64,000 bases of DNA from Desulfocurvibacter africanus subsp. africanus DSM 2603 (GCF_000422545.1 NZ_AULZ01000002.1:1-64000); one strand, 5' to 3'; counted from the first letter of the stretch, positions 8,468 to 18,436 are shown. A program made the numbers and translations. The notes: generated by a model not told the origin, from the sequence alone.

Positions 8468-10303
8468 ATGCTCATGTCCCTGGCCGCTATACTGGCCACG
8501 GCCTTCGTCGTGTTCTCCGGCTTGTTTGTGCTTATGCTCGCAGTCGTGGGCGATTCTTTCGGCATGTCTGCCGTTTCCGGCCTCATGGCCGCGGCCGTGG
8601 CGCTGCTCGTGGTTTGGGTTCTATTGCGCCGGGCGCTGGACGCCTCGTCAAGCCTGCTTCTGAGCCATGTGCGTGATCCGGGCAAGGCCTCAATTCCTCA
8701 TGGAGCTGTGCTGGAAGAGCTGTTCGGGCTCTCGGCCACCCTTGAGTCAGTGGCCAAGACCCATCGCGAGCGCGTGGCCGCGCTGAGCAAGGCCAAGGAC
8801 GAGGCCGAGTCGCGCGCCGCTGGCCTGGAAGCCGCCGTGGCCAAGTCCAGCAACGTCTGCACCGAGGCGGAGAAGCGCACCGCGAGCCTTGAGGGCACGG
8901 CCCTCAAGGCTTTTGAGATCGCCGAGAACCTGTCCTACTCGGCCGCGACGCTCAACTCCCAGGCGGACCAGGTGGCCGAGGCCATGGTCGTGCAGAAGGA
9001 CCGCGTGGCCGAGACGGCCACGGCCATGGAGGAGATGAACGCCACGGTCCTGGAGGTGGCCCGCAGCGCGGAGCGGGCGGCTAGCAGCGCCGAGCGCTCG
9101 CGGGAGAAAGCCGGTCAGGGCTCGGGCATCGTGGGCAGGGCCGTGCAGGCCATCGATCGCGTGGAAGTCATGAACAAGGAACTGGAAACGGCCATGAGCC
9201 GCCTGGGCGAGCAGGCCGGCGGCATCGGCGAGATCATGAACATGATCACCGAGATCGCGGACCAGACCAACCTGCTGGCTCTCAACGCGGCCATCGAGGC
9301 GGCCAGGGCCGGCGATGCGGGAAGAGGCTTCGCGGTCGTGGCCGACGAAGTGCGCAAGCTGGCCGAAAAAACCATGAACGCAACGCGCGACGTGGAGGAG
9401 TCCATCAAGACCATCCAGCAGTCCGTGGCGCATAATCTCACGAGCATGTCGGCCGCCTCGGCGGCCGTGACCGAGGCGGCCGACCTGGCCCGGCGCTCGG
9501 GCGAGATGCTGGGGGAGATCGTGGCCCTGGTGGGTGACAACTCGGACCAGGTGCGTTCCATTGCTACCGCCGCCGAGGAACAGTCCGCGGCCAGCGAGGA
9601 GATCAACCGGGCCATAAGCGAGATCAACCGCCTGTCCGACGATACCACGAGCGAGGTCCAGGGCACGGTGCGCACCATTCAGGATATCCGCAAGCAATCG
9701 GAGCGGCTGCACCAGATATTCAAGGAAGTGCGCGGCGCGCAGAAGAATTCCCTGGCCGCTTCCGAAGGCCAGATGAAGGGCGTGTTGCCCAAGCTCATGG
9801 TCGACTACATAGGCAAGACCTACGGCGACGGCGTGCGTCGCAAGCTGCTGGAGGAGCTGGGCAATCCGGTGTTCATGATCCAGAACAGCTACCCCGACGC
9901 AGTCATGGGCCAGATGGCCGGTATCGTGTCCAGGCTCACGGGCGACACCAAACGCAAGATCCTCTTCGATCTGGGTTCCTACACGCCCGGCGAATTCGCC
10001 AAGCTCTACAAGAAGCACATTCACGGTTCGGAGCTGGGAAAGACGGATCTCAAGAAATTCCTTCTGCGCATGAACGAGGTGCACGAGGAAATCACCAAGG
10101 GCATGCCCGGAATCACGCCGCCGCGCTTCAGCTATGAGGACAAGGGCGACACCCTGGTCATGACCTACCATTCCAAGCGCGGCTTTTTCGACTATTTCGA
10201 AGGCATCTTGCATGGCGCGACCAAGATGTTTGGCCGCAAGGCGGAGATCAAGGTCAAATCCAAGGACGCGGCCACGGCTGTGGCGACCATCCGCTTTCAG
10301 TAG
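8468..10303 (+). CDS. Methyl-accepting chemotaxis protein with C-terminal H-NOX domain
   Basis: A 611-residue receptor. Two membrane helices (about 5-25 and 32-52) enclose almost no periplasmic loop. A coiled-coil signalling domain follows with the conserved hairpin tip ([18 protein letters not shown]). From about residue 436 to the end is a heme NO/O2-binding (H-NOX/HNOB) domain. It has the proximal heme His in [14 protein letters not shown] (His539, 104th residue of the domain), PPRFSYED, and the YxSxR propionate-binding motif in YHSKRG. Input is therefore cytoplasmic gas sensing by heme, with output to CheA/CheW. The ATG at 8468 has GAGG 8 bases upstream; a start 48 bases earlier is possible. 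Most known H-NOX chemoreceptors of clostridia carry the domain at the N-terminus. Confidence 0.9.
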   Translation: MLMSLAAILATAFVVFSGLFVLMLAVVGDSFGMSAVSGLMAAAVALLVVWVLLRRALDASSSLLLSHVRDPGKASIPHGAVLEELFGLSATLESVAKTHRERVAALSKAKDEAESRAAGLEAAVAKSSNVCTEAEKRTASLEGTALKAFEIAENLSYSAATLNSQADQVAEAMVVQKDRVAETATAMEEMNATVLEVARSAERAASSAERSREKAGQGSGIVGRAVQAIDRVEVMNKELETAMSRLGEQAGGIGEIMNMITEIADQTNLLALNAAIEAARAGDAGRGFAVVADEVRKLAEKTMNATRDVEESIKTIQQSVAHNLTSMSAASAAVTEAADLARRSGEMLGEIVALVGDNSDQVRSIATAAEEQSAASEEINRAISEINRLSDDTTSEVQGTVRTIQDIRKQSERLHQIFKEVRGAQKNSLAASEGQMKGVLPKLMVDYIGKTYGDGVRRKLLEELGNPVFMIQNSYPDAVMGQMAGIVSRLTGDTKRKILFDLGSYTPGEFAKLYKKHIHGSELGKTDLKKFLLRMNEVHEEITKGMPGITPPRFSYEDKGDTLVMTYHSKRGFFDYFEGILHGATKMFGRKAEIKVKSKDAATAVATIRFQ

Positions 10304-10325
10304 AGCCGTTGATAAGCTTCCAAAG

Positions 10326-10362
10326 AAGGAGCGCTGCCGCCGAAGCGGAGCGCTCCTTTTTT
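10326..10362 (+). terminator. Rho-independent terminator after the MCP/H-NOX gene
   Basis: Stem AGGAGCGCT (10327-10335) pairs with AGCGCTCCT (10349-10357), followed by a run of T to 10362. It begins 22 bases after the stop codon. Confidence 0.85.
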
Positions 10363-10399
10363 GTTGCTGATGTCGGAGAGAGGTCGCCTTTACGGAATT

Positions 10400-10527
10400 T
10401 AGAGCATTTTGCTTTTGAAAATGCTCTGCAAGCCGTGCGTCGGCATGGCTTGCCGCCGCGTAGGCGTAGGCGCAATTCACTTGCGCCGCCAACGCCGGAG
10501 CGGGCATCTTAAAGGCAATTTGCTTTA
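10400..10527 (+). repeat. 128-bp TA-ended hairpin repeat, family A, copy 1
   Basis: First of five copies in the window (others start at 18940, 27979, 46911 and 49972). It begins TAGAGCA and ends TGCTTTA. Internal features shared by the copies are a 10-bp stem with 7-base loop (AGAGCATTTT / AAAATGCTCT), an 11-bp stem with 4-base loop (GCAAGCCATGC / GCATGGCTTGC, one mismatch in this copy) and GGCGCAA / TTGCGCC. It carries no coding capacity. It lies 38 bases after the terminator. Confidence 0.9.
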
Positions 10528-11238
10528 AAAGATCTTCACCAAAGAGAAACAGGAATCTGGCCATTCCAATTTCTTGGCGGATTGCTATGGTAAGCACAAT
10601 CCTCCAGGCAAGACACATTTTCGGACAGTTCTTATTACTTCGGTTTCAATTGGGATTTGGCGGCCCGATTTGACTTGGTTAGCTAGGGAGCCTTCGCATT
10701 CCCCCCTAGAAAAGGTAGGAGCCCGGCCAAGTTGAACCTGACCGGGCTAAGGTGAAGGGGCGAGTGAGGAGCTGACCGTCCTCGGAAGGATGTAGGAAAG
10801 GTAATCGCCGGCAGGCATCTGCCGGATGTTTCCTGCGGCGACGTGAGCACATACTAGCTGTTTAATTTTTTAGGGATATAGGAAGTGTTCTGATTTTTCT
10901 GTCAGGCTATGACCTATATGCTTGTAGGAATGTGACTGACAAGAATGGAATGTCTTATGGGCGCAGGAGCAAATTGGTGCATGTCCCTTGAAGGCCGGAG
11001 CGGCAAGAAACCTGACGTGAATCGTCGCGGATGGTCGCCCAGCGTGGGATCATGAACTCGGCAAGGGCATCCATGGGCATGCACGCAAGCATGTCTGCGC
11101 AGCCGGAGCGTTCATTGATGGAATGCGGCAGGCGCAAGCCACGGGTCGGCCAGACTTGCTGAGAGTCAGGCGCGTGCAGTGGCGTTCGACTGGGCGGCTT
11201 TAACAGATCTAGGACGATTCAAGGCGGCAATGTGTGTA
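10528..11238. other. Long intergenic region with stable hairpins
   Basis: About 710 bases with no convincing gene; a 60-codon minus-strand frame at 10955-11137 lacks family features. Two hairpins stand out: AGCCCGG/CCGGGCT (10720-10726 with 10742-10748) and CCGGCAG/CTGCCGG (10808-10814 with 10819-10825, loop GCAT). An AT-rich stretch follows near 10860-10890. A structured small RNA at about 10685-10860 is possible but unproven. Confidence 0.35.
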
Positions 11239-11799
11239 TTACGGCAACCCGAAGCGGCTACGTAGCCTCAGTTCCTGCTCCGTCAGCCAAGCTTGCGCGC
11301 CGGAAGAATCGGGTGCGGGAGCCCAGGGCGCGAAGTCCTTGTCATCCAGTGGATCGTAGGGTCCAGGCTTGATCTCGAAGAGCACCGAGCCTGGAGACAT
11401 GCTCACCAGCATATGCCAAACGCCGGGGCGGATGTCCACGGCAAAGGGGCCGTATTGCGCATCCAGCAGTATAAGATCCTCGTCGGCCGCGCGTCCCTGA
11501 TCGTCAAAGAAGGCGAAGCCGACCAGGCCGCGCAGGATGATGAAGCACTCGGCCTTGGGCGGGTGCAGGTGGCGGTGAGGCCGGATATAACTGCCCGGCT
11601 CAACGGCATTGAGCATGCGGTGCAGGGAGCTGGTGTCGCTGCCGTGAAACTGATGCATCTCGCGCAGCCGTGCGTTGGCCGCGGCGTCGGCGGCTTTGCG
11701 ATCCAGGAGCGCGGCGTCCACCACGGCGAAGCGTTCATGCGTGGAACGCGTGGCCAGAGCGGAAATGCGCCGGAGTTCGTTTGCGTCGCAATGTGGCAT
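11239..11799 (-). CDS. WbuC-family cupin metalloprotein
   Basis: A 186-residue cupin-fold protein. The metal-binding cupin motif 1 is seen in IRPHRHLHPPKAECFIILRG (two His, Glu) and motif 2 in PGVWHMLVSM. The pattern, including SSLHRMLNAVEPGSYI just before motif 1, is typical of WbuC proteins, often linked to surface polysaccharide loci, although no such genes adjoin here. The frame is open 141 bases further upstream; ATG 11799 was chosen because homology-like sequence starts there. No strong ribosome site is visible. Confidence 0.75.
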   Translation of the reverse strand: MPHCDANELRRISALATRSTHERFAVVDAALLDRKAADAAANARLREMHQFHGSDTSSLHRMLNAVEPGSYIRPHRHLHPPKAECFIILRGLVGFAFFDDQGRAADEDLILLDAQYGPFAVDIRPGVWHMLVSMSPGSVLFEIKPGPYDPLDDKDFAPWAPAPDSSGAQAWLTEQELRLRSRFGLP

Positions 11800-11896
11800 G
11801 GTCGAGACATATACCGTCGTAGTATGGCTGGCAATGTCAGCGGCGCTACGATGGCGCGAACTGCACGCCGCCGTTACTTCCCGGTCGGGGTTAGGC

Positions 11897-12340
11897 TTAC
11901 GCGACTTCCGAGCTTTCCGGATCGGCATCGACCTGCACACGATCGAGCAGGTTCGCCAGGTCGTTTAGCATCTCGGGCTCTGTCTCTACCAAGGCCTGAT
12001 CGATGGAGTCCATGGTCAACTGGTGCAAGACGGCAAGCACATCGAGCCCTTCGCTGGTGATATGGATACGCAGATGCCTCCGGTCCGCGGCTTCACGCTT
12101 GAGCCTGATGAGCTTGGCCTTTTCCAAGACGTCCAGGGCCCGCCGCAGAGGCGGCTGATCCCTGCCGAAAATGGCCGTGGAGATGTACTTCAAGGGAATG
12201 CCCTTGCCTGGAGGGATCGCGGAGAGAAAGATGTAGTGCTCGAAGCGCCAGGGATATCCCCCTCGCTTGATGGCGGCATTGACCTCCCTGCGAATGACTG
12301 AGTGGAGAAGGAACAGCTTGGATATGAGATCCGTCGTCAT
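11897..12340 (-). CDS. MarR-family transcriptional regulator
   Basis: A 147-residue winged-helix regulator. The recognition-helix region runs through ISTAIFGRDQPPLRRALDVLE, followed by the wing (RLKREAADRRHLRIHIT), a typical MarR pattern in which the wing Asp-Arg contacts DNA. It lies just downstream of, and on the same strand as, the outer-membrane protein, RND pump and adaptor genes (27-base gap). It probably represses that operon. Its effector is unknown. Confidence 0.85.
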   Translation of the reverse strand: MTTDLISKLFLLHSVIRREVNAAIKRGGYPWRFEHYIFLSAIPPGKGIPLKYISTAIFGRDQPPLRRALDVLEKAKLIRLKREAADRRHLRIHITSEGLDVLAVLHQLTMDSIDQALVETEPEMLNDLANLLDRVQVDADPESSEVA

Positions 12341-12367
12341 GGCGTCGCTTCCTTGTTCGGCGGTCGG

Positions 12368-13363
12368 CTAGAAGTGCAGGATCACCTTGGCCGATGCGCC
12401 TAAGGCGTCTTCCAGATGGTATTTGTCGATGCGGTCCTCGTTGCTGTCGAAGAGCTCGAATTCCCGATAGAAGAGCATGTCCGCGCCCAGGCTGGTCTCG
12501 ACCATGGGCAGCGGCGTCCAGCTCAGTCCTAGCCGACCACCGACATCCAAGGTCTTATAGTAACCGCGCGGCGCGGTGGGGTTGTCGTCGGTCAGGCGGT
12601 AAGTGCCGGACTCCAGGACCGCCGCCATCCGCACGGCCCAAGATTGGTTGAAGCGGTAGGTGACTTCCGTGGCCGGAAAACCCAGCGAGAAGGACACGCC
12701 TTCAGGGGCGGAACGATTATAGGACAGGAAAAAGGCGGGCAGCACCTGGCTGTCCACGGCCGAAGCCCCATACCCCGCGCCCAGACCGACATGCCACTTA
12801 GGCGATAGGAACAGCATGCCGCCTAGCCAGACATCGCCGCTGACCGAATTGTCCAGTTCCTGCTCGAAGCCCGACGATAGAGAAAAACCGCCGAACCAGC
12901 CGTATATTCCCTGTATATGATCAAGGCGGTGATAGGCCAGGGCGACCGAGTGCAGGAGGCCCCACGGCTCGTCGCGGCCGTTGCCGAAGGGCAGGCGATC
13001 CGAATCCTCGAAATCGTGGTCCACAAGGGCATACGAGAGGCTCAGGCCCGAGCGCTCCAGGGATACGCCGGTCCTGGCCATGGACATGGACCCGCGATCC
13101 GACTTGACCTCCGCATGCCCGTAAGCCGCCGCGCTGCTGGTGATCTCCCATTGCGGCTCCTGAGGAGGCTCCTGATCCTCGGCAGCGGCTGTCCTGGCCA
13201 GCACGAGCAGGCACAGGACGGCTGAGAGGGCAATGGCAATCCGCCAATGCGCCGCATGCGTCCAGAAGCGCGCCCGCGTTTGACGGATGGAGGCCAGAAA
13301 GGGCCTGCCTATTTCCTTTTCGTGCCTGGGCATGGCTTGGTTCGAAGCGGGTACGGTCGGCAT
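12368..13363 (-). CDS. Predicted outer-membrane beta-barrel protein
   Basis: About 331 residues. A hydrophobic signal segment (IALSAVLCLLVLA, cleavage near AAA-ED) is preceded by a long basic N-terminus. The rest consists of alternating amphipathic strands rich in Gly, Tyr and Ser, and it ends in a C-terminal Phe (VILHF), the outer-membrane insertion signal. The family was not firmly recognised; it resembles DUF6268-type barrels. Its ATG shares a base with the TGA of the RND pump gene (TGATG), with GGGGAG just upstream, so it is co-translated. It is not a TolC homologue. Confidence 0.65.
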   Translation of the reverse strand: MPTVPASNQAMPRHEKEIGRPFLASIRQTRARFWTHAAHWRIAIALSAVLCLLVLARTAAAEDQEPPQEPQWEITSSAAAYGHAEVKSDRGSMSMARTGVSLERSGLSLSYALVDHDFEDSDRLPFGNGRDEPWGLLHSVALAYHRLDHIQGIYGWFGGFSLSSGFEQELDNSVSGDVWLGGMLFLSPKWHVGLGAGYGASAVDSQVLPAFFLSYNRSAPEGVSFSLGFPATEVTYRFNQSWAVRMAAVLESGTYRLTDDNPTAPRGYYKTLDVGGRLGLSWTPLPMVETSLGADMLFYREFELFDSNEDRIDKYHLEDALGASAKVILHF

Positions 13364-16300
13364 CACGCTCCCCTTGTGTTCAGGGCCGTTTGCGCGGGGT
13401 TGGCTTTACGCTCCCGGCTCCGCGCCTCGCGCCGCGTAGCCCAGGCCGCCGCGCTCTCGCGCAGCGAGCAGAGTACGGGCACCACGATAAGGGTGAGCAT
13501 GGTGGCCACGCCCAGGCCGAAGATGACGGCCACGGCCATGGAGCCCCACCACATGGAAGACTCGCTGCCGACCTCCAGCCGGAAGCCGATGAAGTCGAAG
13601 CTTACTCCCGTGGCCATGGGCAACAATCCCAGCAACGTGGTGATGGCCGTGAGCAGAACCGGCCGGAAGCGGGTCAGGCCGGTGGTGATGAGCGCCTCGG
13701 TCGCTTCCATGCCCCTGGCCTTTAGTTGCTCGAAATAGTCGATGAGCACGATGGCGTTGTTGACCACCACGCCGGCCAGGCTGATGACGCCTATGCCGGT
13801 CATGATGACGCCGAACGGCCTGCCCGTGACCAGCAGGCCCAGGAATACGCCGATGAAGGACAGGATTACCGAGGTCAATATGATGAACGGCACGGCCGCG
13901 GAGTTGAATTGCGTAACGAGCACGAGGAAGATGAAGAACACAGCCGCGATAAAGGCCTTGCCAAGGAAAGCCTGAGCTTTGGCCTGCTCCTCCTGCTCGC
14001 CGGTGAACTGCCAGGAGTAGCCACGGGGGAACTCCACATGCGAGAGCTTGGCCGTGATCTCGGCGATGACCTCGTTTGCCAGCCGTCCGGACACGTCGCT
14101 GGACACTGTCACCACGCGCTTGAGGTCCTTGTGGTTGATGGCTCCGTATCCGCTGCCGATGCGCACCTCGGCCAGGCTGGTCAGGGGCACGGGATCGCCG
14201 TCCGGACCCGGCACGGTGATGCGCCGGATGCCTTCCAAACTGCTCACGGCCGCATCGGGCAGCTTGGCGAGGATGTCGTATTCGTCCTTGCCCTCCCGGT
14301 AGACGCCGACTTTGGCTCCGGCCACGGCGGTCTTGACGGTCGTGCCCACGCTGGCGGCGTCCAGACCGAGAATGGCGGCCTTCTCCTTATCCACGTCCAC
14401 CCGGATTTCCGGCTTGCCCTCCACGAAGTCGTCCTTGAGGTCAACCACGCCGGCCACGCCGGACATGATCTTGCGCGTCTGCTCCACCAGACCGCCCAGC
14501 ACGGCTATGTCGTCGCCGTATATTTCCATGTTCACGGCCGCGCCGCTGGGCGGGCCTTCCTTGCGGCGCTCCACCAGGTATTCCGCCCCGCCCATTGTCG
14601 AGTTGATGGCCTCGCGCACTTCGCGGATGATGTCGAAGGAGTTGCGCTCGCGCTCGTCGAAGTCCACGAAGTCGATGGTCATCTCGCTCTTGTGCGTGCC
14701 GTATGTCGCGTCGCCAACCGTGGAGATGACGCTCTGGATGTCCTTGTGGCCGCCGTCGGCGAGGATTCGTTCCACCTGGCGCACCAGGCGGTCCGATGCG
14801 TCCAGGTTGGTGCCCACGGGCGCGTCGATGGTCACGGTGGCTTGCTTGGGCTCGATGTCCGGAAAGAATTCCACGCCCTTGCCGAACATGCCGAAGGCGA
14901 CGGCGGAACCCACCAGCATCGCGAAAGACAGGCCGATCACGGCCAATCGGTGGCGCAGAGCCCAACGCAGCATGGCGCGGTAGAATCGAAGCACACGCCC
15001 AAGGTTCGCTTCGTCGATCTCGTCCGGATGGCGATCGCCGGCCTTGATGGTCTGGAAGCGGGCCGAGAGCACCGGGTTGACGACCAGGGCAACGAACAGC
15101 GAAGCCATGAGGGCGATGATGACCGTCTTGGGCAGGAAGCTCATGAATTCGCCCATGATGCCCGGCCAGAAAATCATGGGAATGAAGGCTCCCACGGTAG
15201 TCAGGGTGGAAGTTATGACCGGCCAGGCCACCTCGTCCACGGCCACGCGTGCGGCCTCCATGCGGGTCATGCCTTCCTGCATGTGGCGGTAGACGTTCTC
15301 CACGATGACGATACCGTTATCCACGAGCATGCCTAGGGCTAGGGTCAGGGAGAACAGCACGACCATGTTCAGGGTTATGCCGAAGGCCTGCAGCATGGCG
15401 AAGGTGATGAGCATGGATAAGGGGATGGACAGGGCCACGAACACCGCCGAGCGGCCGCCGATGAAGGCGAACACGACCACGAGCACGAGGAGCAGGCCCG
15501 TGAGTATGTTGTTCTCCAGATCCTTGACCATCAGGCGGATATCGCGGGCCTGGTCGCCGGTGGTGTCGATGATCAGCGAGGGTGGGAGCTGCTGGCGCAT
15601 GTCGGCGATGATGCGGTGCGTCTCGTCCACGATGTCGATGATGTTCTCACCGCTGCGCTTCTTGATGGCGATGGTCACGGCGTCCTGGCCATTGATGCGG
15701 CTGATGGTCGTCGGGTCCTTGTAGCTGTCCTCGATGCGCGCCACGTCGCGCAGGTAGATGGGCTTTCCGTCCTTGACGAAGGCCACAATGGAGTTGATCT
15801 CGGAAGGATGCTTGAAGTCGGCGGGTACGCGCACGAGGTATTTGGCGTCCCCGATGTCAACCGAGCCGCCGGGCATGTTCACATTGCCCCCGCTCAGGGC
15901 GGCCGTCACGCTGGATACGGGAACGCGCAGCCCCTGCAGGCGGTCCAGGTCGAATTCCACATGGATTTCGCGGTCCAGGCCGCCCAGTATCTCTGCGTCC
16001 AGCACGCCGGGGATGGCCTCGAAGCGGTCTTCGAACTGCTCGGCAAAGGTCTTGAGCCGTTTGAGGCTGAAGGGACCCGATAGCACCACGCGGATGATCG
16101 GGAAATCGGAGAAGTTCATCTCCTTTACCAGCGGGTCGTCATCCAAGTCGTCGGGCAGGTCGCCCTTGGCCTGGTCCACCTTGTCGCGCACCTTCTGCAA
16201 GGCGTCGTCGATGTCTACCGAGGGAGCGAATTCAAGAGTGATGGAGGACAGGCCGTCGCCGGACATGGAGGTGATCTCCTCCAGGCCGTCCAAGCCCTTG

Positions 16301-16512
16301 AGCTTGCGCTCCAGGGGGATGGTCACGAGCTTCTCCATATCCACCGGGGCCACGCCCTCGTAAGTCGTGGTCACGAAGATGTACGGGATATTGATGTCCG
16401 GGTCCGACTCGCGGGGCAGGCTGAAGTAGCTGGACAGGCCGGCCAGCACGATGATGATCACCAGCACGAGGACCGTGACATGGCGTTTGAGGGCAAGCTG
16501 ATTGATGATCAT
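13363..16512 (-). CDS. RND efflux transporter permease
   Basis: A 1049-residue resistance-nodulation-division pump, close to the AcrB/HAE1 length. The first helix begins at residue 11, followed by the large periplasmic loop. The proton-relay helix includes LGMLVDNGIVIVENVYRHM. The second half repeats the fold, with SLAGVVVNNAIVLIDYFE and LRFRPVLLTAITTLLGL-like sequence. It exports drugs or other small molecules by proton antiport together with the adaptor encoded directly upstream (4-base overlap). No TolC gene is in the operon; an outer-membrane channel must be supplied from elsewhere. Confidence 0.9.
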   Translation of the reverse strand: MIINQLALKRHVTVLVLVIIIVLAGLSSYFSLPRESDPDINIPYIFVTTTYEGVAPVDMEKLVTIPLERKLKGLDGLEEITSMSGDGLSSITLEFAPSVDIDDALQKVRDKVDQAKGDLPDDLDDDPLVKEMNFSDFPIIRVVLSGPFSLKRLKTFAEQFEDRFEAIPGVLDAEILGGLDREIHVEFDLDRLQGLRVPVSSVTAALSGGNVNMPGGSVDIGDAKYLVRVPADFKHPSEINSIVAFVKDGKPIYLRDVARIEDSYKDPTTISRINGQDAVTIAIKKRSGENIIDIVDETHRIIADMRQQLPPSLIIDTTGDQARDIRLMVKDLENNILTGLLLVLVVVFAFIGGRSAVFVALSIPLSMLITFAMLQAFGITLNMVVLFSLTLALGMLVDNGIVIVENVYRHMQEGMTRMEAARVAVDEVAWPVITSTLTTVGAFIPMIFWPGIMGEFMSFLPKTVIIALMASLFVALVVNPVLSARFQTIKAGDRHPDEIDEANLGRVLRFYRAMLRWALRHRLAVIGLSFAMLVGSAVAFGMFGKGVEFFPDIEPKQATVTIDAPVGTNLDASDRLVRQVERILADGGHKDIQSVISTVGDATYGTHKSEMTIDFVDFDERERNSFDIIREVREAINSTMGGAEYLVERRKEGPPSGAAVNMEIYGDDIAVLGGLVEQTRKIMSGVAGVVDLKDDFVEGKPEIRVDVDKEKAAILGLDAASVGTTVKTAVAGAKVGVYREGKDEYDILAKLPDAAVSSLEGIRRITVPGPDGDPVPLTSLAEVRIGSGYGAINHKDLKRVVTVSSDVSGRLANEVIAEITAKLSHVEFPRGYSWQFTGEQEEQAKAQAFLGKAFIAAVFFIFLVLVTQFNSAAVPFIILTSVILSFIGVFLGLLVTGRPFGVIMTGIGVISLAGVVVNNAIVLIDYFEQLKARGMEATEALITTGLTRFRPVLLTAITTLLGLLPMATGVSFDFIGFRLEVGSESSMWWGSMAVAVIFGLGVATMLTLIVVPVLCSLRESAAAWATRREARSRERKANPAQTALNTRGA

Positions 16513-17600
16513 CGCACCACCACCCGCATGCCTTCCTCGACCATGTTCTGGCCGTTGACGATGATCCGGTCACCGGCCGTCAGGCCTTCCAGCACCTGGA
16601 CGCGGTCGGCCTCGATGATGCCGAGACGCACGGTGCGGGCCTTCGCAATGCCGTCTTCCTCTACATAAACCAACCGCTCGCCGCCTTTATCCAGCAGACA
16701 GAACAGGGGTACGCCCAAGGCGTCGGGCACAAGGCGGCGTTGCAGGCTGGCGCGGGCGATCATGCCGGGCCGGATGCGGCCGTCACCATTGGCCACCGTG
16801 ACTTTGGTCGAGAAAGTACGCGTGCTGGAGCTGGCCTTGTAGGCCAGGAAGGTTATCCGGCCCTCCCAGGCCTGACCGGGATAGGCGTCCACCGTGACCA
16901 GTACCGGCTGGCCCATGGACAAATGGCGCACATCCAACTCGGGCACGCCGAGCCGCACGTCGATGATGTCGGTGTTGACCACCTCGGCAACCGGAGCGCC
17001 CTCCGCCACGAACTCGCCGGGGTCAACGTGCAGTTCGTTCACCACGCCGTCGATGGGCGAGTGGACCAGGCCCTGATCGTAAGCCACCTGGGCTTCGTCC
17101 AGGCCGGACTTGGCCAGGCGCAGCTCAGTTTCGGCCTTGTCCAGCTCCTCGCGGCTGATGAATGCCTGCTCGTAAAGGCTCTTGCGGCGCTCGGACTGAT
17201 CCTTGGCCAGCTCGTACGAGGCTTGGGCCTTGCGCAAGGAAGCATTGAGAGCCGACAGGTCGATCTTGGCGATGAGCTGGCCCTTGCGCACGCGTTCGCC
17301 CTCCTCGGGGCCGATCCACTCCACGCGGCCGCCGCGCTCGGCGGACAGGACCACGTCCTCGGAGGCCTCGGTATCTCCCGGCAAGGTAAGAACATCGCGC
17401 ATGGCCATGGGCTCGATCACGGCCACGCTGACGGCCACGGGATTTGGGGCTGTCTGTGCCGTTGGCGTATCCGCCTTGGCCTTGTCCCCGCCGCAACCGG
17501 CCAGGGACAGCGCAGCCAGGCAGAGCAGAGTCGGCAGCAGGAGTTGGGAACCCGCCAGGGGAAGTGCGCGGGCTTTATGGATAGGAGTTCGCATGGGCAT
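16509..17600 (-). CDS. RND efflux periplasmic adaptor lipoprotein
   Basis: A 363-residue membrane-fusion protein. The signal ends in a lipobox LAGC (lipidated Cys36). A barrel-sandwich lipoyl half (SAERGGRVEWIGPEEGERV), a coiled-coil hairpin (about 120-190) and the second lipoyl half (IDGVVNELHVDPGEFV) follow in order, then beta-barrel and membrane-proximal domains. It links the pump to an outer-membrane channel. The ATG at 17600 has GGAG about 8 bases upstream; longer upstream frames lack a signal. It is the first gene of the four-gene RND operon. Confidence 0.88.
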   Translation of the reverse strand: MPMRTPIHKARALPLAGSQLLLPTLLCLAALSLAGCGGDKAKADTPTAQTAPNPVAVSVAVIEPMAMRDVLTLPGDTEASEDVVLSAERGGRVEWIGPEEGERVRKGQLIAKIDLSALNASLRKAQASYELAKDQSERRKSLYEQAFISREELDKAETELRLAKSGLDEAQVAYDQGLVHSPIDGVVNELHVDPGEFVAEGAPVAEVVNTDIIDVRLGVPELDVRHLSMGQPVLVTVDAYPGQAWEGRITFLAYKASSSTRTFSTKVTVANGDGRIRPGMIARASLQRRLVPDALGVPLFCLLDKGGERLVYVEEDGIAKARTVRLGIIEADRVQVLEGLTAGDRIIVNGQNMVEEGMRVVVR

Positions 17601-17691
17601 GATTCGTCTCCGCTGTATTAGTTTAGCTATCGCTAGCGGTTGCAGTCTTGGACTTATGTAAGGCCTGAGCCTGCTCAGGAGAGGCGCCCGG

Positions 17692-18066
17692 CTAGTCGGC
17701 GCATTCCGGCTTTTCTCCCGCGTGGCGTTCGACGGAAGCCAGTAGGGTATCGGGGTGTATGGGCTTGACCAGGCACTCGGCAACCAGGGCGCTGGTCTGG
17801 CGCACCACGGCGGCGTCCTCGGATGAGGCGGTGAGAATGACCGCCATGGCCGGGTGGGCCGCCAGGACTGCCCGTAGCGGATCAAGGCCAGCGCGCAGAA
17901 GCGCCGCATCCAGGAGCAACGCATCGAAGCGCAAGGATTCCAGGATGGGCTTCAGACCCTCGAAGCCTGGTCTGGTCAGCACGCGTATGTCGTGCAGCCG
18001 CAGCTTGCGGGCCACAGAGGTCTGAAAGACCTTTTCGGGATCCAGCACCAGGACGGAAATAGGCAT
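17692..18066 (-). CDS. Stand-alone response-regulator receiver protein
   Basis: A 124-residue CheY-like receiver with no output domain. The first acidic site is LVLDPEKVF (reduced compared with the usual DD pair), the phospho-acceptor Asp is in ALLLDAALL, the switch Thr in ILTASSED, and the conserved Lys in CLVKPIHPD. The ATG at 18066 has AAGGAG 8 bases upstream. It lies 91 bases upstream of the RND operon on the same strand. No partner kinase is adjacent. Confidence 0.75.
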   Translation of the reverse strand: MPISVLVLDPEKVFQTSVARKLRLHDIRVLTRPGFEGLKPILESLRFDALLLDAALLRAGLDPLRAVLAAHPAMAVILTASSEDAAVVRQTSALVAECLVKPIHPDTLLASVERHAGEKPECAD

Positions 18067-18436
18067 GCGTTTCTCCTTGGAAGGGCATGTAGTTCCGTCC
18101 TGCAAAGAGCAAAGCCGGTGCCAGAACGGCCTGGCCCGGAAGCGGCGGTTTGCCTGCATTCCGCGCCCAGGAGTACGCTTGGCCATGCTTCGGCCCCATC
18201 AGATCAACGCGCTTTCTACGCGGGAAGACGTGAAAATGTCTTGATGAATCTTGCCATGTGGCTCGACATGCTCAAAATGATACACCTGCTCTTTTTGATT
18301 AACCCAGCCCGCTCGTGCTATGCATGCATAATGGCGCGCTTTGAGGCTTGGCGAAGTCCGGATGGCGATCCTCCATGAGGAACATGCCTTGCTACGAGGT
18401 TCGCCGCATGACGCACTACGCTTCCCGGAGGAGTAC
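18067..18436. other. Intergenic gap between divergent genes
   Basis: About 370 bases separating the leftward receiver gene from the rightward lipoprotein gene. It presumably holds both promoters. No clear gene or repeat was found. Confidence 0.45.

Noticed and set aside
8747-10618. 623-codon open frame antisense to the MCP/H-NOX gene
   Set aside because: It is the complement of a strongly coding GC-rich gene, runs into the repeat, and shows only low-complexity His/Gly/Arg-rich sequence.
10955-11137. 60-codon minus-strand frame in the long intergenic region
   Set aside because: No ribosome site of note, no family pattern and mixed codon use.
13726-15336. 536-codon open frame antisense to the RND pump gene
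   Set aside because: Shadow frame; His/Asp/Val-rich composition with no domain pattern, while the minus-strand RND protein is unmistakable.
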